Shown here: one piece after another, positions 25,552-34,458 of the stretch
Numbering within the stretch: the stretch's first letter is position 1
Layout: every line of letters begins with the position of its first letter
From: Cellulomonas shaoxiangyii
Lineage (GTDB): Bacteria; Actinomycetota; Actinomycetes; Actinomycetales; Cellulomonadaceae
Length of the DNA stretch: 64,000 bases
Assembly: GCF_004798685.1 (NCBI RefSeq)
Contig: NZ_CP039291.1
Span: 434,001-498,000 of the forward strand
Direction: 5' to 3'
The notes under the pieces: model-generated
Databases searched by the model: none
What the model was told of the DNA's origin: nothing
The model's input: only the letters and a program-made list of their open reading frames with translations
Translations under genes and position numbers: made by a program

Positions 25552-26844
25552 ATGAAGGTGACGAAGACCCTCGCGGTCTCGACCGCTCTGCTCATGGGGG
25601 CCCTCGGGCTCACCGCCTGCAGCGGCAGCTCGGACGACGCCGGCGGCTCCGACGGCGGCGCCGTCGAGCTGACGTTCTGGCACAACTCCACCACCGGGGA
25701 CGGCAAGGCGTACTGGGAGAGCACGGCGGCCGCGTTCGAGGAGGCCAACCCGGACGTGAGCATCACGGTCCAGTCCATCCAGAACGAGGACATGGACGGC
25801 AAGCTCCAGACCGCCCTGAACTCCGGCGACGCGCCGGACATCTTCATGGCGCGCGGCGGCGGCAAGCTCGCCGACGTCGTCGAGGCCGGCCAGGTCATGG
25901 ACCTCACGGACGTGATCAGCGACGAGACCCGCACGGCGGTCGGTGACGCGGCGCTCAGCGCCTTCACCGTCGACGGCAAGGTCTACGGCATGCCCACCGC
26001 GGTCCTGCCCGGCGGCATGTACTACAGCAAGGACCTGTTCGCGCAGGCCGGCATCGACGCGCCCCCGACGACGTTCGCGGAGCTGGACGACGCCGTCACG
26101 AAGCTCAAGGCGGCCGGCGTCTCGCCGATCGCGCTGGGCGCGAAGGACGCGTGGCCCGCCGCGCACTGGTACTACTTCTTCGCCCTGCGCGCGTGCTCGC
26201 AGGAGACCATCGCCGGCGCCGGCGACCTGTCGTTCGAGGACCCGTGCTGGACCGAGGCCGGCGAGGCGTTCGCCGACTTCGCCGGGACGGAGCCCTTCAA
26301 CAACGGCTTCCTCACCACGTCGGCGCAGCAGGGCGCCGGCTCGTCGGCCGGCCTGCTCGCCACCCACCAGGCCGCCATGGAGCTCATGGGCGCCTGGAAC
26401 CCGGGCGTCATCGCCGGCTTCACGCCGGACGAGCAGCCGCTCGCCGACCTCGGCTGGTTCCCCTTCCCGGCGGTCGACGGCGGCGAGGGTGACCCGACGG
26501 CCATGATGGGCGGCGTCGACGGCTACGCGTGCCACGTGGACGCGCCGACGGAGTGCGCCGACTTCCTCAACTTCTTCATGCAGAAGGAGTACCAGGAGGG
26601 CTACGCCGAGGCGTTCGTGACGCTGCCGGCCAGCAAGGACGCGCAGGGTGTCGTCACCGACCCCGCGCTGCAGGAGGTGCTCGCCGCCTACAACGACGCC
26701 GCCTACGTGTCGGTGTGGATGGACACGCTGCTCGGCCAGAACGTCGGCAACGCGCTCAACGGCGCGGTCGTCGAGATGCTCGCCGGCAACGGCGACGCCG
26801 AGAGCATCGTCGACGCGGTCACCGCCGCGGCGGCCAAGGAGTAA
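25552..26844 (+). CDS. Sugar ABC importer, substrate-binding lipoprotein (xylo-oligosaccharide type)
   Basis: A 430-residue family 1 solute-binding lipoprotein. Signal peptide ends in the lipobox LTAC with lipidated Cys23, then a Ser/Gly/Asp linker and the binding domain starting VELTFWHNSTTGDGKAYW. Anchored outside the membrane, it delivers sugar to the two permeases encoded 9 bases and further downstream. Because GH3 and GH43 enzymes follow, xylobiose or related xylo-oligosaccharides are the probable ligands, as for BxlE of Streptomyces. That ligand is inferred from context. Confidence 0.87.
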   Translation: MKVTKTLAVSTALLMGALGLTACSGSSDDAGGSDGGAVELTFWHNSTTGDGKAYWESTAAAFEEANPDVSITVQSIQNEDMDGKLQTALNSGDAPDIFMARGGGKLADVVEAGQVMDLTDVISDETRTAVGDAALSAFTVDGKVYGMPTAVLPGGMYYSKDLFAQAGIDAPPTTFAELDDAVTKLKAAGVSPIALGAKDAWPAAHWYYFFALRACSQETIAGAGDLSFEDPCWTEAGEAFADFAGTEPFNNGFLTTSAQQGAGSSAGLLATHQAAMELMGAWNPGVIAGFTPDEQPLADLGWFPFPAVDGGEGDPTAMMGGVDGYACHVDAPTECADFLNFFMQKEYQEGYAEAFVTLPASKDAQGVVTDPALQEVLAAYNDAAYVSVWMDTLLGQNVGNALNGAVVEMLAGNGDAESIVDAVTAAAAKE

Positions 26845-26853
26845 CGAGCAGTC

Positions 26854-27876
26854 ATGAGTGACTCCCAGGGCGTGAACGCGCTGGTCATGACGACGTCGCC
26901 CGAGGGTCGCCCGGCGGCCGGGGACGGGGCCCGCACGGCCCCGTCCCCGGCCCGCCGGACCCGGCGGTCGCGGGGTGGCTGGCGCCAGCGCGCCGAGATC
27001 GCGCTCCTCGCCGGTCCCGCGATCGTCGTGTTCGTCGCGTTCGTGATCTTCCCCGTCGTCATGGCGGCGTACTACGGGTTCTACAAGTGGAAGGGCTTCG
27101 GCGCCCCGACCGACTTCGTCGGCCTGGAGAACTACGTCACGATCCTGCAGGACACGACGTTCCACGACGCGCTGCTGCACAACGGCTTCATCGTCGTGAT
27201 GTCGCTGGTGCTGCAGGGGCCGGCCGCGGTGATCCTGGCGCTCCTGCTCAACCGCAGGATGCGCGGGCGCTCCGTCATCCGCGTGCTGATCTTCGTGCCG
27301 TACGTGGTCTCCGAGGTCATCGTCGGCACCGGCTGGAGCCTCATGCTCCAGACGTCGGGCGCCGTGAACGACATCCTGGCCAAGGTCGGCCTCGAGGGCT
27401 GGGCGGTCGACTGGCTGTCCGACCCCGACATCGCGATCTGGTCGCTGCTGCTCATCATCACGTGGAAGTACATCGGCTTCGCCGTGATCCTCTTCCTCGC
27501 GGGTCTGCAGTCCATCCCGGAGGAGCTGCACGAGGCCGCCGCCATCGACGGCGCGTCGTACTGGCAGTCGCAGCGCGCCATCACGCTGCCGCTGCTCGGG
27601 CCGACGGTGCGCATCTGGGCGTTCCTGTCGGTCATCGGCTCGCTGCAGCTGTTCGACCTCGTCTACATCATCTGGGGCCAGTACGTGTCCGCCACCGCCG
27701 GCACCTCGACGATGGCGACCTACATGGTGCTCAACGGGCGCAACGCCGGGAACTACGGCTTCGGCAACGCCGTCGCCGTCCTGCTGTTCCTGATCTCGCT
27801 GGTCATCGCCCTGACCTACCAGCGGTTCGTGCTCCGGCGCGACACCGAGGGTGCGCTCACGGAAGGGAAGAAGTGA
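26854..27876 (+). CDS. Sugar ABC importer permease (MalF-like)
   Basis: A 340-residue permease with a long cytoplasmic Arg/Pro N terminus and six membrane segments. The EAA loop that docks the ATPase reads LHEAAAIDGASYWQSQRAITLP. It forms the channel with the next permease. The ATG at 26854 follows the binding-protein stop by 9 bases. No ATPase gene lies in the operon, so a shared MsiK-type ATPase encoded elsewhere must power it. Confidence 0.92.
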   Translation: MSDSQGVNALVMTTSPEGRPAAGDGARTAPSPARRTRRSRGGWRQRAEIALLAGPAIVVFVAFVIFPVVMAAYYGFYKWKGFGAPTDFVGLENYVTILQDTTFHDALLHNGFIVVMSLVLQGPAAVILALLLNRRMRGRSVIRVLIFVPYVVSEVIVGTGWSLMLQTSGAVNDILAKVGLEGWAVDWLSDPDIAIWSLLLIITWKYIGFAVILFLAGLQSIPEELHEAAAIDGASYWQSQRAITLPLLGPTVRIWAFLSVIGSLQLFDLVYIIWGQYVSATAGTSTMATYMVLNGRNAGNYGFGNAVAVLLFLISLVIALTYQRFVLRRDTEGALTEGKK

Positions 27877-28760
27877 TGGCCGCCATCGCCGTGCAGGCAA
27901 CGCCCGCACAGGCCCCGCCCCCGGTGCGCCGGCGCGGGAAGTCGCTCGACCGGGTCAACCCGCTGGTCTACGTCGTCGCGTGGCTGCTCGTCGGCGTCTG
28001 CATCGGCCCGGTGGCGTTCATCGTCCTCGGTGGCCTGCGCACCAACGCGCAGATCACGGCGGACCCGTCGGGCTTCCCCAGCACGTGGGAGTTCGGCAAC
28101 TACGCCGACGTGCTCGGCAGCTCGCTGTTCTGGCAGCAGGCGGCCAACTCGGCGATCGCCGGCATCGCCACGACGGCCGGCGTCGTCGTGCTGGGCGTCA
28201 TGGCGAGCTTCGTCCTCGCGCGGTACGACTTCAACGGCCGCGGCGCGATGTACTCGCTGTTCGCGGCGGGCCTGATGTTCCCCATGACGGTGGCCATCAC
28301 GCCCCTGTACCTGATGATCAAGAACCTCGGCCTCATGAACAGCCTGGCGGGGATCGTCCTGCCGCAGATCGCGTTCGCGCTGCCGACCACGATCATCATC
28401 CTGGTGCCGTTCCTGCGGGCCATCCCGAAGGAGCTGGAGGAGGCCGCGTCGATCGACGGCGCGAGCCGGCTCGGGTTCTTCTTCCGGATGGTCGTCCCGC
28501 TCTCGGTGCCCGGCGTCGTGACGGTCGGCATCCTGGCGTTCGTTGCCAGCTGGAACAGCTACATGCTGCCGCTGTTCGTCCTCAACGACGAGGTGATGTA
28601 CACGCTGCCGCTCGGCGTGCAGTCGTTCGCGTCGCAGTACTCCGTGGACACGGCCCGTGTGCTGGCGTTCACGTCGCTGTCCATGATCCCGGCGCTCATC
28701 TTCTTCTCGATGTTCGAGCGCCGCATCGTCGGCGGCCTCACCGGCGCCGTCAAGGGCTGA
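27876..28760 (+). CDS. Sugar ABC importer permease (MalG-like)
   Basis: A 294-residue permease, six membrane segments, EAA loop KELEEAASIDGASRLGFFF. The ATG at 27876 shares one base with the upstream stop (TGATG), preceded by GGAAGGGAAG; the in-frame GTG at 27873 is less likely. The operon's transport section ends here in a perfect hairpin (28765-28796), which may lower expression of the following glycosidases relative to the importer. Confidence 0.92.
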   Translation: MAAIAVQATPAQAPPPVRRRGKSLDRVNPLVYVVAWLLVGVCIGPVAFIVLGGLRTNAQITADPSGFPSTWEFGNYADVLGSSLFWQQAANSAIAGIATTAGVVVLGVMASFVLARYDFNGRGAMYSLFAAGLMFPMTVAITPLYLMIKNLGLMNSLAGIVLPQIAFALPTTIIILVPFLRAIPKELEEAASIDGASRLGFFFRMVVPLSVPGVVTVGILAFVASWNSYMLPLFVLNDEVMYTLPLGVQSFASQYSVDTARVLAFTSLSMIPALIFFSMFERRIVGGLTGAVKG

Positions 28761-28764
28761 CCCC

Positions 28765-28796
28765 GACCCCGGGTGCGCACCAGCGCACCCGGGGTC
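28765..28796 (+). terminator. Hairpin between importer and GH3 genes
   Basis: Perfect 14-bp inverted repeat GACCCCGGGTGCGC / GCGCACCCGGGGTC with an ACCA loop, 4 bases after the MalG-like stop. It either ends the transporter transcript or acts as a partial attenuator before the GH3 and GH43 genes, 48 bases further on. Confidence 0.75.
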
Positions 28797-28844
28797 CGGC
28801 GCGTCCCCGTCCCCCCCGCATGCCTTCGAAGGAGCTCTACCCGC

Positions 28845-31277
28845 GTGACCGAGACCACCCGCACCGTCGCGAAGCACGTCGCGTCCGCCCCGTCCGTCCC
28901 CCCCGCCATGCCCGTCGTCTCCGACCGGGTCCGTGAGCTGCACGCGCGCATGACGCTCGAGGAGAAGCTCGCGCAGCTCGTCGGCTACTGGCTCGACCAG
29001 CACGGCACCGTCGCGCCGATGCAGTCGGAGATGGCCGCCGGCCAGAAGGACCCCGGCCAGCTCGCGGACATCACGCGGCACGGCCTGGGCCACTACACCC
29101 GCGTCTACGGCACCCGCCCCGTCGAGCCCGCCGAGCGCGCGGCGTGGCTGTGGGCGGAGCAGCGGCGCCTCAAGCGCGAGACGCGCCTGGGGATCCCCGC
29201 GCTCGTGCACGAGGAGTGCCTGACCGGCCTCGCCGCCTGGCAGGCCGCCACGTACCCGACGCCGCTCGCGTGGGGCGCGTCGTTCGACCCGGAGCTCGTG
29301 CAGGAGGCGGCGCGCGCCATCGGGGACTCGATGCGCGAGCTCGGCATCCACCAGGGGCTCGCGCCCGTCCTCGACGTGGTCGGCGACCCCCGCTGGGGCC
29401 GCGTGGACGAGTGCATCGGTGAGGACCCGTACCTGGTCGGCACGGTCGGCACCGCGTACGTGCGCGGCCTGCAGGAGGCGGGGGTGCACGCGACCCTCAA
29501 GCACTTCGTCGGCTACTCCGCGTCGGCCGCGGGGCGCAACCACGCGCCCGTGCACGCCGGCCCGCGCGAGCTCGCGGACGTCTACCTGCCCCCGTTCGAG
29601 ATGGCCGTGCGCGACGGTGGCGTCCGGTCCGTCATGAACTCCTACGCCGACGTCGACGGCATCCCGATGGCCGCCGACCCGCACTACCTCACCGAGGTGC
29701 TGCGCGAGCAGTGGGGCTTCGACGGCGTCGTCGTCGCCGACTACTTCGCGGTCGCGTTCCTCCAGGTCATGCACGGCGTGGCGGCCGACCGCGGCGAGGC
29801 GGCGGGCCTCGCGCTGGCCGCGGGCCTGGACATCGAGCTGCCCACGGGCGACGCGTTCCTCGAGCCGCTGGCCGAGCGCGTGCGCGCCGGGCTGGTCGAC
29901 GAGGCGCTGGTCGACCGGGCGGTGCTGCGCGCGCTCTCCCAGAAGGAGGAGCTGGGCCTGCTCGACCCGGACGCGTTCGAGGACGAGCCGCCGACGCACG
30001 TCGACCTCGACTCCCCGCGGCACCGCGCGCTCGCGCGCCGGCTCGCGGAGGAGTCCCTGGTGCTGCTGTCCAACGACGGCGTGCTGCCGCTCGCGCAGCC
30101 GCGCCGCGTCGCCGTCGTGGGCCCGAACGCCGCACGCCCCGAGGCGCTCATGGGCTGCTACTCGTTCGCCAACCACGTGCTGGCGCACCACCCCGACCTG
30201 CCGCTCGGCTTCGAGATCCGCAGCGTGCACGAGGCGCTGCAGGCGGCACTGACCGGCGAGGTGACGTACGCCGAGGGGTGCACGGTCGAGGGCGACGACA
30301 CGGCCGGCTTCGCCGCGGCGGTCGCCGCGGCGGCCGACGCCGACGTCGCGGTCGTCGTGGTCGGCGACCAGGCGGGCCTGTTCGGCCGCGGGACGGTCGG
30401 CGAGGGCAACGACGTCGAGTCGCTCGAGCTGCCGGGCGTGCAGCGGGCGCTGGTCGAGGCCCTCGTCGCGACCGGCACGCCGGTCGTCATGGTGCTGCTC
30501 ACCGGGCGTCCGTACGCGCTCGGGTGGGCGCTCGACGGCGAGGGGCCGCGACCCGCGGCGGTGCTGCAGGCGTTCTTCCCGGGGGAGGCCGGCGGCGAGG
30601 CGATCGCCGACGTGCTCACCGGCGCGGTCAACCCGTCCGGCCGGCTGCCCGTCACCCTGCCGCGCGCCGCGGGCGCGCAGCCGTACCGCTACCTGCACCC
30701 CGTGCTCGGCGGCCCGTCGGACGTGACGTCCACGGACCCGACGCCCGTGCGGCCCTTCGGCTTCGGGCTGGGCTACGCGGAGTTCGCCTACGGCGACCTC
30801 GAGGTCGACGGCACGGTGGACTCCGCCGGTGTCTTCACCGCGGCGGTCACGGTCACCAACACGGGCGACGTCGCCGGTGCGCACGTCGTCCAGCTCTACG
30901 GGCGCGACGTCCTCGCCTCGACGGTCCGGCCCGTGGCGCAGCTGCTCGGCTACGGCCGCGTGCAGCTGGCGCCCGGCGCGTCGCAGCGCGTGACGTTCCG
31001 CGTGCCGACGACGCGGCTCGCCCTCGCCGACCGCCGCCTGGTGCGCGTGGTCGAGCCGGGCGAGGTCCACGTCTGGGTCGCGTCGCACGCGGCCGTCGCG
31101 GAGCCCGCGGCGGTCGGCGACACGACGGGCGGGGCGATCAGCAGCAGCCGCGCGCGCACGGTGCGTACGCTGCCCGGGGCCTCCACGCCGCGTGCCGTCC
31201 TGCACGTGACGGGCGAGGTGCACGAGATCTCGGCGGCCGACCGCCGCATCGTCGACGTGGAGGTCAACGACGCATGA
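28845..31277 (+). CDS. GH3 beta-xylosidase/beta-glucosidase, intracellular
   Basis: An 810-residue glycoside hydrolase family 3 enzyme without signal peptide. The (beta/alpha)8 part holds PVLDVVGDPRWGRVDEC, the KH motif in TLKHFVGYSAS and the nucleophile Asp299 in VVVADYF; the second domain has GDQAGLFGRGTVGEG for the acid/base region, and an FnIII-like C-terminal domain follows. VADY and the long architecture suggest the beta-xylosidase branch, consistent with GH43 downstream and the importer upstream. The GTG at 28845 has GAAGGAG 10 bases upstream. A role in cleaving imported xylo-oligosaccharides is inferred. Confidence 0.88.
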   Translation: MTETTRTVAKHVASAPSVPPAMPVVSDRVRELHARMTLEEKLAQLVGYWLDQHGTVAPMQSEMAAGQKDPGQLADITRHGLGHYTRVYGTRPVEPAERAAWLWAEQRRLKRETRLGIPALVHEECLTGLAAWQAATYPTPLAWGASFDPELVQEAARAIGDSMRELGIHQGLAPVLDVVGDPRWGRVDECIGEDPYLVGTVGTAYVRGLQEAGVHATLKHFVGYSASAAGRNHAPVHAGPRELADVYLPPFEMAVRDGGVRSVMNSYADVDGIPMAADPHYLTEVLREQWGFDGVVVADYFAVAFLQVMHGVAADRGEAAGLALAAGLDIELPTGDAFLEPLAERVRAGLVDEALVDRAVLRALSQKEELGLLDPDAFEDEPPTHVDLDSPRHRALARRLAEESLVLLSNDGVLPLAQPRRVAVVGPNAARPEALMGCYSFANHVLAHHPDLPLGFEIRSVHEALQAALTGEVTYAEGCTVEGDDTAGFAAAVAAAADADVAVVVVGDQAGLFGRGTVGEGNDVESLELPGVQRALVEALVATGTPVVMVLLTGRPYALGWALDGEGPRPAAVLQAFFPGEAGGEAIADVLTGAVNPSGRLPVTLPRAAGAQPYRYLHPVLGGPSDVTSTDPTPVRPFGFGLGYAEFAYGDLEVDGTVDSAGVFTAAVTVTNTGDVAGAHVVQLYGRDVLASTVRPVAQLLGYGRVQLAPGASQRVTFRVPTTRLALADRRLVRVVEPGEVHVWVASHAAVAEPAAVGDTTGGAISSSRARTVRTLPGASTPRAVLHVTGEVHEISAADRRIVDVEVNDA

Positions 31278-32833
31278 GTACCGTCACCAACCCGCTCCTG
31301 CCCGGGTGCTACCCGGACCCGTCGATCTGCCGGGTGGGCGACGACTACTACCTCGTCACCTCGACGTTCGAGTACCTGCCCGGCCTGCCGGTGCTGCACA
31401 GCCGTGACCTGGTGAGCTGGGAGCAGATCGGGCACGTCGTCGACCGCCCGGGGCAGCTCGACTACACCGGGGTCGCGTCGTCCGGCGGCCTGTACGCGCC
31501 CACGATCCGGCACCACGACGGGGTCTTCTGGATCATCTGCACGCTCGTCGACCAGCGGGACGCGAGCCGGGGCGGCAACTTCCTCATGACGGCGACGGAC
31601 CCGGCCGGCCCGTGGTCCGACCCGGTCTGGCTCGACGCCGGCGGCATCGACCCGTCGATCTTCTTCGACGACGACGGCCGCGTGTGGGTGCACGGCACCC
31701 GCCTCGCCCGCGAGCCGCGGTGGCACGACCAGACCGAGGTCTGGGTGCGCGAGCTCGACCCGGTGAGCAAGTCGCTCGTCGGGCCCGAGCACGTGATCTG
31801 GCACGGCGCCGTCGAGGGCGTCGTGTGGGCGGAGGCGCCGCACCTGTACAAGGTCGACGGCACCTACTACCTGCTCGCGGCGGAGGCCGGCACCGAGTTC
31901 CACCACGCCGAGAGCGTGGCGCGGGCCGACTCCGTCACCGGCCCGTACGTCGGGTACAAGGGCAACCCGGTCCTCACCCACCGCCACCTCGGCCGGGGCA
32001 GCGACGTGGTCGGCACCGGGCACGCCGACCTGGTGCAGGCCGCCGACGGCAGCTGGTGGGCCGTGCTTCTCGCCATGCGCACCTACGGCGGCTACCACTA
32101 CCCGCTGGGGCGCGAGACCTTCCTCGTCCCGGTGGAGTGGGAGCAGGGGTGGCCGGTGTTCGCGCCGGGCGTCGGGCGTGTCCCCACCGAGGTCGACGTC
32201 CCGTTCGCGACCGACCCGAGGCCGGGCCTCGTGCAGGGCGGCACGTCCGGCGTCGTGCCGTCCGCCGACCCGCGGTGGACGGCCGTGCGCGCGCTGCCGA
32301 CCGAGGTGGCGACGCCCGCCGGCGACGGCTGGGACCTGCCGCTGCGCGCGGCGACCCTCGCCGACGTCGAGGTGCCCGCGTTCCTCGGGCTGCGGCTCCA
32401 GCACCGCGACGCCGACCTGACGGCGCGGGTGCGCGCCGACCTGGCCGACGGCGAGGAGGTCGGGCTGGCCGTGCGCCAGTCCGAGAAGGACCACGTGCGG
32501 CTGGCGGTCGGCCCCGACGGCGACGGCCTGCGGGCGCGCGTGGTGCACCGGCAGCGCGGCGAGGACCGCGTGCTCGGGGAGACGTCGCTCGCGGCGGGTG
32601 CGGGGGCGACGCTGACGCTCTCCGTGCGTGCACGTGGCGCCGACCTGGAGCTGCTCGTCGGCGCCGGTGACGGGGCACCCGTCGTGGTGGGCACCGCCGC
32701 CACCACCGACCTCGACACCGTGGCGACCGGCGGGTTCCTCGGGCTGTGGCTCGGGGTCTACGGCACGAGCGCCGGGCGTCCCACGCAGACGGTGGCGCAC
32801 GTCGACGGCGTGGAGTACGTCCCGGCGGTCTGA
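31274..32833 (+). CDS. GH43 beta-xylosidase/alpha-L-arabinofuranosidase
   Basis: A 519-residue GH43 enzyme of the two-domain type (five-bladed propeller plus C-terminal beta-sandwich). Catalytic residues are Asp15 in YPDPS (base), Asp126 in GGIDPSIFF (pKa modulator) and Glu187 in WAEAPHLYK (acid). No signal peptide, so it acts on imported oligosaccharides. The ATG at 31274 overlaps the GH3 stop by 4 bases. Xylosidase rather than arabinofuranosidase is likely from the architecture, but both activities occur in this group. Confidence 0.9.
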   Translation: MSTVTNPLLPGCYPDPSICRVGDDYYLVTSTFEYLPGLPVLHSRDLVSWEQIGHVVDRPGQLDYTGVASSGGLYAPTIRHHDGVFWIICTLVDQRDASRGGNFLMTATDPAGPWSDPVWLDAGGIDPSIFFDDDGRVWVHGTRLAREPRWHDQTEVWVRELDPVSKSLVGPEHVIWHGAVEGVVWAEAPHLYKVDGTYYLLAAEAGTEFHHAESVARADSVTGPYVGYKGNPVLTHRHLGRGSDVVGTGHADLVQAADGSWWAVLLAMRTYGGYHYPLGRETFLVPVEWEQGWPVFAPGVGRVPTEVDVPFATDPRPGLVQGGTSGVVPSADPRWTAVRALPTEVATPAGDGWDLPLRAATLADVEVPAFLGLRLQHRDADLTARVRADLADGEEVGLAVRQSEKDHVRLAVGPDGDGLRARVVHRQRGEDRVLGETSLAAGAGATLTLSVRARGADLELLVGAGDGAPVVVGTAATTDLDTVATGGFLGLWLGVYGTSAGRPTQTVAHVDGVEYVPAV

Positions 32834-32845
32834 CCCCGGACGCGG

Positions 32846-32881
32846 ACGGAGGGGGACGGCCACGCGGCCGTCCCCCTCCGT
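32846..32881. terminator. Bidirectional terminator between convergent genes
   Basis: Perfect 16-bp inverted repeat (32846-32861 with 32866-32881) with an ACGC loop. It lies 13 bases after the GH43 stop and 26 bases after the end of the converging gene on the other strand, so it can serve both. Confidence 0.88.
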
Positions 32882-32906
32882 CGTCCCGCGCCCCGTCCCC
32901 CGCGGG

Positions 32907-34166
32907 TCAGCGGCGGCGCGGTGCGGGGTCGGTCAGCGCCGGGTCGGTCAGCGCCGGGTCGTCCGCGACGGTCCACCACGCGCGCCCGTCCGCCGGTCCA
33001 CCGGCCGCCACGGGCGCGCGGACGCCGCGCGCGCGCCCGACGCGCAGCGGGGAACCGGTCGCCGAGTGCACGAGCCGCACGCGCGCGCCCGACCGCCAGC
33101 AGCTGCCTGCCTCGACCTCGACGCGCCACGTGTCGCCCGCTCCGGGCCCGACCGCGGGGCCCATGGGGGACAGGGTCAGGCCCGCGCCCGTGCGGGAGTC
33201 CACGAGCCGCACGGCGTCGCCGTCGACGATGGGCGGGGGGCGGTGCCCCGGCCGCCCCGACGGGTCCGCGTCCGGCGCGCGGGGGCCGCGCGGCTCCGCG
33301 GCCGGCGCGCGGGGGCCGCGCGGCTCCGCGAGGGCCGCGGCCGGCGCGTGGTCCTTGCCGACCCGGTCGTCCGCGTGCGCCACCAGCAGCACCGTCCAGG
33401 CCGGCGCGACGTCGGCGCAGGCCACGGCCGTCGTCCCGCGGGGCCCGAGCGACCGCCCGCTCCACACGTGCAGCAGCCCGACGGCGTCGCCGTCCCGGAC
33501 CGGCCGCGAGGGGTGCCGCGACGCGCTCGGGAGCGCCGGAGGCCGGCGGGCGGCGTACGCGTGCAGGAAGAGCGCGCGCCACGTGCGCCCGTCGGACCCC
33601 CGCCAGCCGGTGCCGGTGTCGGTCAGCGTCACGTCGTCGCCGGGGTGGTTCGGATCGAGGACGTGCAGGCGCAGGCGGCCCGCGCCGTCGCGGTCGTGCG
33701 CGTGCGCGACGACCTGGTGGTTGTCGCCGGCGTGGACGACCCCGCGTGCGACGACCAGGCCGAGCACCACCGGCCGCCCGGCGGTGAGCGCCGACACGAC
33801 GCCGGGGACCTCCGCTCGCGTCAGCGTGCGCACGCCGCGCAGCGGGCCCGCGTCGCCGTCCGGCAGCACCGACCAGGTGAGGAACCGCAGCGCCGACCAC
33901 GACGCGAACGAGTCGAGCTGCCGGCGCTGCAGCAGGTCGGCGACGAGGTGGCCGTCCGGCGGGACGCGTCCCGGCGCGAACAGGCGTGCGGGCCAGTGCG
34001 GCGCCGGCCGGCCCGCCAGCAGGTGGTCGAGCGACGCGTACGACATGCCGCCGCACCGCCCCGCGGTGGCGACGCGCGTTCCCGTCGGCAGCGTCGCGAG
34101 CACGTTGACGAACCCGTTCGCGAACGCGAACGCCGCCGCCCCGGGCTCCACCCGTCCCTCGTCCAC
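32907..34166 (-). CDS. Putative papain-like cysteine hydrolase with beta-trefoil-like C-terminus
   Basis: A 419-residue protein not assigned to a named family. The N-terminal part has Cys38 in GRCGGMSYASLD, His150 in DNHQVVAH and Asn173 in VLDPNHPGDD, in the order and spacing of a papain-type Cys-His-Asn triad. From about 215 three similar segments occur (GDAVGLLHVWSGRSLG, GDAVRLVDSRTGAGL, GARVRLVHSATGSPL), like beta-trefoil or MIR repeats, interrupted by a PRGPRAP low-complexity stretch. No signal peptide. GTG start at 34166 has GGAGG 6 bases upstream; the same frame continues upstream through repeats and is discounted. Lies downstream of an ABC importer operon, separated by a terminator. 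Confidence 0.55.
   Translation of the reverse strand: MDEGRVEPGAAAFAFANGFVNVLATLPTGTRVATAGRCGGMSYASLDHLLAGRPAPHWPARLFAPGRVPPDGHLVADLLQRRQLDSFASWSALRFLTWSVLPDGDAGPLRGVRTLTRAEVPGVVSALTAGRPVVLGLVVARGVVHAGDNHQVVAHAHDRDGAGRLRLHVLDPNHPGDDVTLTDTGTGWRGSDGRTWRALFLHAYAARRPPALPSASRHPSRPVRDGDAVGLLHVWSGRSLGPRGTTAVACADVAPAWTVLLVAHADDRVGKDHAPAAALAEPRGPRAPAAEPRGPRAPDADPSGRPGHRPPPIVDGDAVRLVDSRTGAGLTLSPMGPAVGPGAGDTWRVEVEAGSCWRSGARVRLVHSATGSPLRVGRARGVRAPVAAGGPADGRAWWTVADDPALTDPALTDPAPRRR
33271..33330. repeat. Tandem 30-bp duplication inside a coding region
   Basis: Two adjacent 30-bp copies (33271-33300 and 33301-33330) differ at one base. They encode the repeated PRGPRAP piece of the linker in the cysteine-hydrolase-like protein and look like a recent slippage or recombination event. 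Confidence 0.85.
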
Positions 34167-34295
34167 CCCGCACCTCCGCGTCCGAGACCGCGACCACGGC
34201 CGCCCCGAGCCTGCCACCACGCCGCCCCACCACGTCCACCCCCGCCCCACCACCCCCGCCCCACCACCCCCGGGTTCACCGCCGTCGGCGGCGGC

Positions 34296-34349
34296 GAACC
34301 CGGAGATCGTCAGCGGCGCGGCACCCCGGTGCTGAGGAGCTCCGGGTTC
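34296..34349. repeat. 54-bp hairpin element, copy A
   Basis: Inverted repeat of 19-base arms, GAACCCGGAGATCGTCAGC (34296-34314) and the complement of GAACCCGGAGCTCCTCAGC (34331-34349), two mismatches, 16-base loop. Copy B at 49572-49625 has the same arm sequence and exactly the same arm and loop lengths. Confidence 0.8.
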
Positions 34350-34377
34350 GGCGGAGGGGATCCCGGCAGGACGACGA

Positions 34378-34405
34378 CGGCCCCGGTGCCGGAGCACCGG
34401 GGCCG
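34378..34405 (-). terminator. Intrinsic terminator of the second sugar importer operon
   Basis: Perfect 12-bp stem CGGCCCCGGTGC / GCACCGGGGCCG with a CGGA loop, 53 bases after the stop of the binding-protein gene (34459) on the minus strand. Confidence 0.88.
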
Positions 34406-34458
34406 TGTCGGTCCCTACCTCACGGTGGGCCGGCGGGGGAACGACGGCCCGCCGCGCG

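Larger units (their letters stand above)
34167..34458. other. 292-bp intergenic region with two hairpin structures
   Basis: Between the importer binding-protein gene and the cysteine-hydrolase-like gene, both on the minus strand. It contains a C/A-rich low-complexity tract (about 34220-34272, CCCCACCAC repeats), the 54-bp hairpin element at 34296-34349 and the terminator at 34378-34405. No gene is seen. Confidence 0.6.

Noticed and set aside
34167..34397. Continuation of the cysteine-hydrolase-like frame to 34397
   Set aside because: It passes through the hairpin element and a C/A-rich tract, while GTG 34166 has a ribosome site and begins the conserved region.
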